From: JBLHLB01 sp047618505
GTDB taxonomy: Bacteria > Planctomycetota > UBA1135 > GCA-002686595
NCBI GenBank assembly: GCA_047618505.1
Contig: JBLHLB010000119.1
Location: 1-10,616, forward strand
Direction of reading: 5' to 3'
DNA length: 10,616 nucleotides
The notes under the pieces were generated by a model that saw only the letters and a program-made list of their open reading frames with translations, made no database searches and was not told where the DNA came from. A program made the translations under genes and the position numbers. Position 1 is the stretch's first letter; each line of letters starts with the position of its first letter. Positions 1 through 5,927 of this stretch are shown piece by piece.

Positions 1-177
1 GGGGCCATGCCTAGGCTTGGTGGACGCGAACGTGAGCCCTGGCGTACCTTCTATGACGAGGCTACCCGAAAGAGGGTTCAGGCCCACTGGGCCAGGGACA
101 TCGAACTCTTCGGCTATGACTTCGAGGGGCCTATCCCTGGAGTCGAGTCATCCTTGGACAGACTCGCTGGCCAATGA
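1..177 (+). CDS. Sulfotransferase family protein, C-terminal fragment (5' end outside window)
   Basis: This is an open reading frame that enters from the left edge and ends at TGA 175-177, giving 58 visible residues. The visible protein contains RTFYDEATRKRVQAHWARD followed directly by IELFGYDFEG. This pattern (tyrosine, acidic residues, a basic helix, then D-I-x-L-F-G-Y-x-F) is the usual C-terminal end of bacterial family 2-type sulfotransferases, which transfer sulfate from PAPS to a hydroxyl or amino group of a carbohydrate or other acceptor. The catalytic P-loop and PAPS-binding motifs lie outside the window, so activity cannot be judged. Codon use looks coding throughout (G/C-rich third positions). 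The gene converges on another sulfotransferase gene (239-1006, opposite strand) with 61 bases between them. The two are not obviously close copies, since this tail motif is absent from the neighbour. The frame is clear; the family call rests on the short tail motif only. Confidence 0.68.
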   Translation, partial: GAMPRLGGREREPWRTFYDEATRKRVQAHWARDIELFGYDFEGPIPGVESSLDRLAGQ

Positions 178-184
178 AATCCGG

Positions 185-220
185 CAGCCCCGAACTGTGT
201 TTCGGCCCCGAACTGTGTTC
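185..220. repeat. Two-copy 18-base tandem duplication between convergent genes
   Basis: Positions 185-202 and 203-220 are tandem copies matching at 16 of 18 bases; both contain GCCCCGAACTGTGTT. They lie in the 61-base gap between the stop codons of the two convergent sulfotransferase genes. No stable hairpin with a T-run is visible, so this does not look like a classical terminator. It is most simply a replication-slippage duplication. Confidence 0.6.
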
Positions 221-238
221 AGCGCAAGCCTCGATCAC

Positions 239-1006
239 CTAGAGGTAGCTGGACAGGAGAGGCACTTTCGCCATGGTGCCCTCGATCTCGCGTAGAAGTC
301 CGGGCTCTAGTTCGGTCTTCCAGCGCTGGTCCAGCCGGAAGCTGTTGGAGCCCTTCATGTACTTCGAACGGCTCGAGTGCACGAAGTGATGCTCCTGGTT
401 CGCGGGACGCAGCATTGCTTCGTCGAACTCAATGCCGATGAACTTGGAAATGCGCCGCAACTCCGCTTCCGTTGCTCCACAGAGATCCTCGTAGCGAACA
501 ACCAAGGCCTTGTCTCCTAGCTTGTCGGCCATGCGCGCTTGGCGCTGGATCCACTTAGCATGGCGTGCGATGCGCGACTGCACATCGATTCCGGCACGTT
601 GGGCCGCCGCGAGCACTCCACGCGTGTCACGCAAGAGCAGGATGTAGCCGGCACCGTGCTTGCCCCACTTGCGTGCGTGACGCCAAACCAAGGTCTTGGA
701 GAGGTCTATCGCAACGTCAACACCGCGGGCCTGGGCCAGAGCACGGAAGTGACCAAACTTCATGGCGCGCAAGTCGTGCTCTTTCTCCGGTGCCAGATGC
801 GGACGGGCAGCTTGCCATTCCTTGCACTCTTCCATGGGCAAGCCACAGGAGCAGGGCAGACCTTCCTCCAGTGCGGCCTTTAGCCGCAGGACCTCACCGA
901 AGCAACGCATGCGAGGATGGCAGTCCAACATGCGACCCAAGAGGGTCGAGCCACAGTGGGCGACACCGAGGACGAAGAGAGCAGGAAACCGTGCGGACGC
1001 TGTCAT
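239..1006 (-). CDS. Sulfotransferase family protein (PAPS-dependent)
   Basis: This is a complete 255-residue protein, at the short end for bacterial sulfotransferases (commonly about 250-350 residues). It would transfer a sulfuryl group from PAPS to an unknown acceptor, probably in the cytoplasm, since no signal peptide is visible. The N-terminal strand and loop FVLGVAHCGSTLLGRMLD (residues 11-28) is the 5'-phosphosulfate-binding P-loop, here with AHCGST in place of the more usual RSGTT. A Cys-rich segment (C52, C54, C61, then W64) is a pattern also seen in other bacterial members. The 3'-phosphate-binding region is ILLLRDTRG (122-130) with R126, followed by a helix. VVRYEDL (169-175) is the conserved segment after it. 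The ATG at 1004-1006 is the only sensible start close to the P-loop; no strong Shine-Dalgarno is visible upstream. It stands alone on its strand and converges on the sulfotransferase tail at 1-177. The substrate is unknown. Confidence 0.88.
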   Translation of the reverse strand: MTASARFPALFVLGVAHCGSTLLGRMLDCHPRMRCFGEVLRLKAALEEGLPCSCGLPMEECKEWQAARPHLAPEKEHDLRAMKFGHFRALAQARGVDVAIDLSKTLVWRHARKWGKHGAGYILLLRDTRGVLAAAQRAGIDVQSRIARHAKWIQRQARMADKLGDKALVVRYEDLCGATEAELRRISKFIGIEFDEAMLRPANQEHHFVHSSRSKYMKGSNSFRLDQRWKTELEPGLLREIEGTMAKVPLLSSYL

Positions 1007-1784
1007 TCTCGGAGGGTAGCTTCCGCGCTATGCCCTGTCCTCGGCTCGCGGACAGAATCCGAGAGAGATCAGGCGCGGCTCTGGATTGATGCTCAGCAAA
1101 ATTCCGGCCCAAGGTTCCCTCACAACTCCGCATAGGTCGGTTAGAGCCCTGGGTGGTCCACCGGAGGGCGTTCGGGGTGCCCGCCACCCCTCCCTTGCAC
1201 TTGCCCGACTGGAGAGCCAGGAAGCACTCGCTGCCCGCGCCTCAACTCAACCGATGCTACGCAATCTGATCGTCCGCATCGCGCAGGCCAGGGTCGTGGG
1301 CAAGGTCCTGAAAGGTCACTTCCCAGTGGCTGTCATTGATGCACACAACTACGCTTTATAGTCTTCGCGAGCAGTGGGGTTCTGGCAGTTGGGCGAATGG
1401 CTGTATGAGCGGGCCGGGTGAGAAGAGGCACTCCCTCCAATGGGCGCAGGAGAGCCAAATACTCTAGTGCGTTGCTCCTGGAGGCTCGCCTCGAAGAGTC
1501 CAAGGGGCTCGACCCACGCGAATCCCCCGAAGCTCGCCCTGCCACAGACAAAGTCGTCACGTCCGGATTCACCTACGGTCGCACACCCGATGATCTGATT
1601 GACCTGAGAGCAGGGCGCTTCTGGCCCACGCCCTACGGCCTTTCGACCTCTCGAATGTCACCGCCGAGTAGTGTTGATCGTGCCAGGTAGTTCGATTCGC
1701 GTGAGCTCTGTACCTATGGCTGCCGTAGCGATGGCTGCCGTGCCTGTGGTCCTCCGTCTAGGGCGCGGTTAGGCTCTCCCACCT
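1007..1784. other. 778-base region with no recognisable gene
   Basis: Open frames of 79-97 codons exist on both strands but none resembles a family I know. Two stretches look mildly coding by residue composition. One is a 29-codon - strand frame (1257-1346, GTG start) ending in HWEVTFQDLAHDPGLRDADD. The other is the second half of a + strand frame near 1560-1690, reading GRTPDDLIDLRAGRFWPTPY. They may be remnants of a decayed gene or chance. The region must hold the promoter of the decarboxylase gene (start 1785) and probably that of the sulfotransferase gene (start 1006), but I find no convincing -35/-10 pair. There is no tRNA-like or large hairpin structure that I can see. Confidence 0.5.
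1716..1772 (+). other. Possible 18-codon upstream reading frame with internal duplication
   Basis: An ATG at 1716 opens an 18-codon frame (MAAVAMAAVPVVLRLGRG, stop TAG 1770-1772) that ends 12 bases before the decarboxylase ATG and lies in the same frame as it. The first ten codons are a 15-base tandem duplication: ATGGCTGCCGT occurs at 1716-1726 and again at 1731-1741. No good Shine-Dalgarno precedes it. It could be a translated leader, a remnant of a longer N-terminus now cut off by the TAG, or noise; the last is most likely. Confidence 0.15.
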
Positions 1785-3272
1785 ATGTCCCTCTTTGATT
1801 ACACCAAGGCTGACCTGGAAGCGCGGATCTCGGCCCTGGAAGCCATCAGTTGCGAACTTGAGGAACCCCGCGAGACAAGGCGGGAATGGACCGATCGCGT
1901 GGTCGAGTTCTCACACTCTGTCGTCGAGGGTCTTGCGGATCGACCTGCCTGGAGCACGGCGAAGGGTGCCCGCCAGGAGTTCCTCGAACTTGGGGTCCCA
2001 GAAACCCCAACCTCAATTGACCTGGTCATGGATCTCGTGGAGCGCGAGATCGATGGACCTGGACTGCAACCCGCTTCGGGTGGCCACCTGGGATACATCC
2101 CCGGCGGCGGCATCTTCCCCGGGGCCCTCGGCGACATGATCGCCGCGGTGACGAATCGCTACTCCGGCGTGAGCTATGCGGGACGCGGCCCAGTGGCCGT
2201 CGAGAATCTGATGCTGCGTTGGCTCCGTGATGAGCTCGGCTTACCCGCCGGTGCCCACGGAACGCTAACCTCAGGTGGTTCGATCGCAACATTGGTGGCC
2301 TTCGTTGCCGCCCGCGACGCAGGCGGGCTGCGTGCACGCGACGTCGAGACCGCCGTCGTCTATATCACCTCCCAGGCACACCATTGCGTTGCCAAGTCAC
2401 TGGCCATCGCCGGTCTTGGGGAGACGGTTCAGCATGTGATCCCCATGGATTCCCGCTATCGCATGGACAGTGCTGCTCTCGCCGAGGCTGTGCGGACGGA
2501 TCGCGCGAAGGGCCTACGGCCATTCCTGGTGGTCGGCACCGCGGGCACCACGGACACCGGTGCCCTCGATCCCCTGGATGAGATCGCCGACGTCGCAGAG
2601 CGGGAGGAGCTTTGGTTCCACGTCGATGGAGCCTATGGCGGCGCCTTCGTCCTGGTGGAGGAACTGCGCCCGCTATTCGCAGGGATAGAGCGTGCGGACT
2701 CGATCGTGATCGACCCCCACAAGGGCCTCTTCATCCCCTACGGCACGGGTGCTGTACTGCTGCGCGACCCGGCACACCTGGGGAAGAGCTTTGGGCACCG
2801 TGGGGCCTATCTGCAGGACGCAACGGATCTCGAGGACGAGCCTTCGCCGGCGGATTTATCGCCTGAGTTAACGCGGCATTTCCGCGGACTGCGCATGTGG
2901 CTACCGCTAGTACTGCATGGGACCGCGCGATTCCGTGCGGCCCTGATGGAGAAGTTTCTCCTGGCACGCTATTTCCACGGATGCGCTCGCGAGCTTGGGT
3001 TTGAAGTAGGTCCCGTCCCCGATCTATCGGTTGCGCTCTTCCGCTGGGTGCCCCGAGGGCACGCAGATCTCGATGCGGCTAACGCATTCAATGCCGAGCT
3101 GCTCCAAGCAGTTCTCAAGGACGGACATGTATTCCTGTCCTCCACCCGCATCGAAGGGGTCTTCTGGATTCGCCTCGCCGTGCTGTCCTTCCGCACTCAC
3201 CGCGACCGCGTTGATCACGTCCTAGGGGTTATCGCCAAGGCCACGGAACAGGAACGCGCACAGGAAGTCTAG
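1785..3272 (+). CDS. Pyridoxal-phosphate-dependent decarboxylase, group II (aromatic-L-amino-acid/glutamate decarboxylase family)
   Basis: This complete 495-residue protein has the length and motif order of fold-type I, group II amino-acid decarboxylases. Visible in order are the cofactor-phosphate loop TSGGSIATL (162-170), the ring-stacking histidine in SQAHHCV (H199), the segment VVGTAGTTDTGALDPLDEI (249-267), and D281 in HVDGAYGG, which contacts the pyridine nitrogen. The Schiff-base lysine K313 lies in IDPHKG, and a C-terminal FWIRLAVLSFRTHRDRVDHVL segment is typical of the family. Such enzymes release CO2 from an L-amino acid to give an amine, but the family also includes aldehyde synthases and transaminase-like members, so the substrate cannot be read from sequence. 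The residue after the lysine is Gly rather than the Trp common in characterised members, and several sites differ from the animal aromatic enzymes. The ATG at 1785 gives a full N-terminal helix; the ribosome binding site is weak. No transporter or partner gene adjoins it, so it appears monocistronic. Confidence 0.9.
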   Translation: MSLFDYTKADLEARISALEAISCELEEPRETRREWTDRVVEFSHSVVEGLADRPAWSTAKGARQEFLELGVPETPTSIDLVMDLVEREIDGPGLQPASGGHLGYIPGGGIFPGALGDMIAAVTNRYSGVSYAGRGPVAVENLMLRWLRDELGLPAGAHGTLTSGGSIATLVAFVAARDAGGLRARDVETAVVYITSQAHHCVAKSLAIAGLGETVQHVIPMDSRYRMDSAALAEAVRTDRAKGLRPFLVVGTAGTTDTGALDPLDEIADVAEREELWFHVDGAYGGAFVLVEELRPLFAGIERADSIVIDPHKGLFIPYGTGAVLLRDPAHLGKSFGHRGAYLQDATDLEDEPSPADLSPELTRHFRGLRMWLPLVLHGTARFRAALMEKFLLARYFHGCARELGFEVGPVPDLSVALFRWVPRGHADLDAANAFNAELLQAVLKDGHVFLSSTRIEGVFWIRLAVLSFRTHRDRVDHVLGVIAKATEQERAQEV

Positions 3273-3303
3273 GGCGAGAGCCACGCTCTTCCTGGGATTG
3301 TAA

Positions 3304-3323
3304 GGCCGGCAAGATAGCCGGCC
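3304..3323. terminator. Terminator-like hairpin after the decarboxylase gene
   Basis: GGCCGGC (3304-3310) and GCCGGCC (3317-3323) form a perfect 7-base, all-GC stem around the loop AAGATA, starting 31 bases past the decarboxylase stop. No T-run follows on either strand, so it is not a textbook intrinsic terminator. It could still stop or stabilise transcripts entering from either side. Confidence 0.45.
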
Positions 3324-3363
3324 CGGAGATCGGATGACTGCACAATGCATGGCGTACGGACGA

Positions 3364-3381
3364 GTGGAGTAGGCACTCCAC
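3364..3381. terminator. Terminator-like hairpin after the - strand lipoprotein gene
   Basis: GTGGAGT (3364-3370) pairs perfectly with ACTCCAC (3375-3381) around a 4-base loop. It lies 23 bases beyond the stop of the - strand gene ending at 3405. There is no T-run. Together with the hairpin at 3304-3323 it gives one stem-loop per convergent transcript. Confidence 0.4.
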
Positions 3382-3404
3382 ACCGATGCCTGCGATGAAT
3401 GAGG

Positions 3405-3920
3405 CTACCGCTGGCGGCTCAGACGCATCACCATCGGAGTCCCCGCAGTAGCTGAATCGTTCGAGAACCAATGCTGCTCGACATGATCCTCATCCACGAT
3501 CACGAGGGTCATCTCCGTCATGGCGTGCTCACCCTCGACGTCCATCCCGCTGACTCCGATGGTCTGGAACGCAATCGACTGACCTTCTTGAGAGGTAGCG
3601 CGCATGTGAGGCTGATTGCCGGTCGCGCAGTAGTGGGTCATCATGAGCCCGTCCCCGTCCACCGTGTAGAGGTTCACCATTTCGTGCTCGGTACCCGCCA
3701 TCATGGTCTCGTGAACAACCGTGCCCCCGGCGATGGTCTTGAAGTGAACGGGAACGGCCCCCTCACTGCTCTCCATGGACCAAGCCCCCTCGAGGGATGA
3801 CAGCGACTCAAGCAGTCCATTGCCATTCTCCGTGGCCGGCTCCACGGAAGAACCGGGCCCGGAGCAGGCTGCCGTGAGACCAATGATTAGCGCGGTAGTA
3901 ATTCTTGTTGTGTATCGCAT
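3405..3920 (-). CDS. Probable lipoprotein with a small lipocalin-like/DUF6265-type domain
   Basis: With the ATG at 3918-3920 the protein has 171 residues. A longer frame runs upstream to 4058, but this start is chosen because a strong AGGAAGAGG ribosome binding site sits 9 bases before it and because it exposes a signal peptide. That peptide is MRYTTR, then the hydrophobic run ITTALIIGLTAA, then C19. The box TAAC is an imperfect lipobox (Thr where Leu is usual), so lipidation is likely but not certain. After a Ser/Pro/Glu linker, the mature domain starts at LEGAWSM and contains IAGGTVVHETMMAGTEHEMVNLYTVDGDGLMMTHYCATGNQPHM and a C-terminal EHWFSND. This pattern of short beta strands with conserved His and Cys recalls families of uncharacterised bacterial proteins such as DUF6265; the family number is from memory. 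The gene is downstream of, and translationally coupled to, the VOC/zinc-ribbon gene. Function is unknown; it may bind a small ligand in the periplasm. Confidence 0.78.
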   Translation of the reverse strand: MRYTTRITTALIIGLTAACSGPGSSVEPATENGNGLLESLSSLEGAWSMESSEGAVPVHFKTIAGGTVVHETMMAGTEHEMVNLYTVDGDGLMMTHYCATGNQPHMRATSQEGQSIAFQTIGVSGMDVEGEHAMTEMTLVIVDEDHVEQHWFSNDSATAGTPMVMRLSRQR

Positions 3921-3929
3921 TTGATTCGT

Positions 3930-3938
3930 CCTCTTCCT
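3930..3938 (-). promoter_or_regulatory. Ribosome binding site of the lipoprotein gene, overlapping the upstream stop codon
   Basis: On the - strand AGGAAGAGG lies 9 bases before the ATG at 3920. Its first bases are part of the TAG stop (3937-3939) of the VOC gene, so ribosomes finishing that gene sit on this site. This decides the start and indicates coupled translation. Confidence 0.75.
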
Positions 3939-4620
3939 AAGCGTTGCAACGACTAGACCAGGCGGCCATTTTCGACAGACGATCCTTCGCCGCGACTTCA
4001 GCCTCGGCCCTGGGCATCTGTTGCATTCCCATGAAGTAACCGACCGTTGTGCCCTCAAGGACCTGCTCGAAGGGACGCAGTTCGCCCTTGTCGTTCGTGC
4101 AATGCCCGCAGTACATTTGTCCAGGCTCCGCGTCCGTCAGGGGCATGCCGCAGGACTGGCAGGAGGTCATCTCAATGGGCGTGAAGAAGACAAGTTTGTA
4201 GCCCTCCGGGTCCGTGGCCCGCTGCTCGCGGATGCCGTGGAACTGGTCCTTCGGTTCACCTAAGAGGTCGGCGCCGCGGCCCTTGATTTCCCTGGCGTAG
4301 GCATCCACATCGTCGACCTGTAGGTAGATCGCTAGTCCAACGCCGGGTCTGTTCTCGCTCCAGGACTTGGCCTCTCCTCGCCAGAATTCGGCCTGCTCCG
4401 CATCGCCGCCGCACATAGCGTCGATGTTCTCTGTTTGCACTTCGGCCCCGAGCATCACCGATTGGCCCTTGAGCACGAGGTTAGCCCACTGGGGGGCGGC
4501 ATCTGACGGCCAGCTTTCCTTGAGCTCAAAGCCAAGCACGTCGCGGTAATGCGCGACGGTGCTAGGGCAGTCCCTACAGGTCAACATGACGGACATGGAG
4601 TAGCGCTCGCTGGCGGACAT
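3937..4620 (-). CDS. VOC-family (glyoxalase-fold) protein with C-terminal zinc ribbon
   Basis: This is a 227-residue two-domain protein. Residues about 8-148 form one VOC module: YSMSVMLTCRDCPSTVAHYRDVLGFEL is the first beta-alpha-beta unit, LAIYLQVDDVDAYAREIKGRGADLL begins the second, and REQRATDPEGYKLVFFTP is the typical closing strand pair. Residues 151-227 form a putative zinc ribbon with C154, C157, C171 and C174 (CQSCGMP and YCGHC), followed by a helical tail with the FEQVLEG pattern of the zf-ribbon_2-type family. VOC proteins include lyases, dioxygenases and antibiotic-binding proteins; a metal or substrate cannot be assigned here. No signal peptide is seen, so it is cytoplasmic. The ATG at 4618-4620 is preferred; a TTG three codons upstream (4629) and an ATG eight codons downstream are alternatives, and no Shine-Dalgarno settles the choice. 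It is the first gene of a two-gene unit with the lipoprotein gene at 3405-3920. Confidence 0.85.
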   Translation of the reverse strand: MSASERYSMSVMLTCRDCPSTVAHYRDVLGFELKESWPSDAAPQWANLVLKGQSVMLGAEVQTENIDAMCGGDAEQAEFWRGEAKSWSENRPGVGLAIYLQVDDVDAYAREIKGRGADLLGEPKDQFHGIREQRATDPEGYKLVFFTPIEMTSCQSCGMPLTDAEPGQMYCGHCTNDKGELRPFEQVLEGTTVGYFMGMQQMPRAEAEVAAKDRLSKMAAWSSRCNA

Positions 4621-4973
4621 GGCAGGCAAAGGATTTGGGGTTCAGCGGAGGCTGAGCAGGTGGCCCGCCATTCTCACGCGCCTCGCCGGAACTGTCCAGC
4701 CGTCCAAGGAGAACCGCTCCCAGGGCAGCCTTAGATGAGCTGGGGCTGGACGCGGACGGCAGCGAACACCGTTCCAGGGTCTTCTCCCGCAATTGACCTA
4801 GTGAAACTGGAATACCACAACCCAGGCCTCGTAGGGGCGCCGCGGCCCCTTAGTGTGTGTGACCGACCCCAGACGATTGAAGGGGTTCGCAAGTTGCAGC
4901 CATTACGAATCCCTCGGACTGTCCACCGCTGCTCCCCCCTTGCTTGCCGCCCTACCCTTGGGCGAATCCCCAC
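4621..4973. other. Divergent intergenic region, about 350 bases
   Basis: This region separates the - strand VOC gene from the + strand ABC exporter and should contain promoters for both. No -35/-10 pair is convincing: TTGACC at 4793-4798 and TTGAAG at 4877-4882 are possible -35 boxes, but neither has a good -10 at 16-18 bases. A stem of AGGGGC (4833-4838) and GCCCCT (4845-4850) with a 6-base loop is the clearest structure and could be an operator or a transcript hairpin. Open frames crossing the region have no recognisable product. Confidence 0.4.
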
Positions 4974-5927
4974 ATGAATGCTGTTGAACTGACCGCGGTC
5001 ACGAAGACCTATGGTTCCCACGTCGCCGTCAACGACCTGAACTTGACTATCCCGAAGGGCAAGATCTACGGCTTCATCGGCCCCAATGGGTCCGGCAAGA
5101 CGACCACCTTGCGCATGATCCTGAGCATCATCGATCCTGACTCTGGCAACATTCGCGTCCTGGGACACGAGGGCATGCGCGCCGCCAACGACAGTGTGGG
5201 CTACCTCCCAGAGGAGCGCGGTCTGTACAAGAAGATGACGGTGCAGAACCTGCTGAGCTACTACGCGGAACTCAAGGGACTCAAGCCGAAGGTCTCCGCC
5301 CCGCGGATCGACGAATGGCTAGGGCGAATGGAGCTTGTGGATTGGAAGAAGAAGAAGATCGAACAGCTCTCCAAGGGCATGGCGCAAAAGGTTCAGTTCC
5401 TTGCGACGATCCTGCACAGGCCGGAACTTGTAATTCTCGATGAGCCCTTCTCTGGTCTCGATCCGGTCAATTTGGATGTGCTCCGGGCGCAAATCCTGAG
5501 ACTACGGGACGAAGGCGCTACGGTCATTTTCTCGACCCACGACATGGCCATGGCAGAGCGTATGTGCGATTCGATCATGATGATCTACAAGGGTGAAAAA
5601 GTGCTCGACGGCACCTTGGACGAAATCAAACAACGCTACGGTGAGGACACGGTTCGCCTGCGCATCCAAGGCGGACAGGAGCACCTCACGGGACTCCCTG
5701 GAGTCAAGCACATCGTCGACATGGGCCAATACCAGGAATTGCGCTTCGATGGCGACCCCCAGGTCCTGTTACAGGAGCTTGCGTCGCGCACACGCGTCGA
5801 CCTCTTCGAGATTTCGCAGCCCTCCCTGCACGACATATTCGTACGCATCGCGCGTCCCCATTCAGACGACGAAGCCGACGCCGCAGCCCAATCCACTTCG
5901 GCAGCCAAGGAGGCCCTCCGTGTCTAA
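4974..5927 (+). CDS. ABC transporter ATP-binding protein, NatA-like
   Basis: This 317-residue ATPase would power the membrane partner encoded immediately downstream. Visible motifs are Walker A GPNGSGKT (36-43), the subfamily segment GYLPEERGLYKKMTV (76-90) at the Q-loop region, the signature LSKGM (132-136), Walker B LVILDEP (152-158), the D-loop GLDP, and H189 in STHDM. About 100 further residues (roughly 215-317) after the nucleotide-binding domain form the C-terminal extension common in NatA/YhaQ-type exporters (DUF4162-like), ending in an acidic, Ala-rich tail. The ATG at 4974 starts exactly at the first beta strand (NAVELTAVTKTYG); a TTG ten codons upstream is less likely. No clear Shine-Dalgarno precedes the ATG. 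The last 8 bases overlap the permease gene. Characterised relatives export Na+ or act in envelope stress or peptide export; the cargo here is unknown. Confidence 0.93.
   Translation: MNAVELTAVTKTYGSHVAVNDLNLTIPKGKIYGFIGPNGSGKTTTLRMILSIIDPDSGNIRVLGHEGMRAANDSVGYLPEERGLYKKMTVQNLLSYYAELKGLKPKVSAPRIDEWLGRMELVDWKKKKIEQLSKGMAQKVQFLATILHRPELVILDEPFSGLDPVNLDVLRAQILRLRDEGATVIFSTHDMAMAERMCDSIMMIYKGEKVLDGTLDEIKQRYGEDTVRLRIQGGQEHLTGLPGVKHIVDMGQYQELRFDGDPQVLLQELASRTRVDLFEISQPSLHDIFVRIARPHSDDEADAAAQSTSAAKEALRV
5907..5913 (+). promoter_or_regulatory. Ribosome binding site of the permease gene inside the ATPase gene
   Basis: AAGGAGG at 5907-5913 is six bases before the GTG at 5920. It is the strongest Shine-Dalgarno in the window, lies within the last codons of the ATPase gene, and fixes the permease start. 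Confidence 0.85.

Noticed and set aside
192..220. SOS (LexA) box of the GAAC-N4-GTTC type in the tandem duplication
   Set aside because: The best match is GAAC-TGT-GTTC with a 3-base spacer, and it lies between two gene ends rather than upstream of a gene.
539..1089. Long + strand frames (539-883, 565-1089) opposite the sulfotransferase gene
   Set aside because: They are antisense shadows of a gene with clear PAPS-binding motifs; their products are Arg/His/Cys-rich and unlike any family.
3921..4058. N-terminal extension of the lipoprotein frame
   Set aside because: It overlaps the zinc-ribbon part of the VOC gene and would bury the signal peptide; the ATG at 3920 has a strong ribosome binding site.
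4833..4850. GC-rich stem-loop considered as part of a tRNA or riboswitch
   Set aside because: No acceptor, anticodon or T-arm consensus surrounds it, and the stem is only six base pairs; it is kept only as a structural note in the intergenic entry.
4735..4977. 80-codon + strand frame in the divergent intergenic region
   Set aside because: The product has no recognisable domain and no ribosome binding site, and it runs across the expected promoter region into the start of the ATPase gene.
5593..5919. Upstream extension of the permease frame
   Set aside because: It overlaps the ATPase gene out of phase and is Ser/Thr/Arg-rich; the GTG at 5920 has an AAGGAGG site and starts at the conserved N-terminus.
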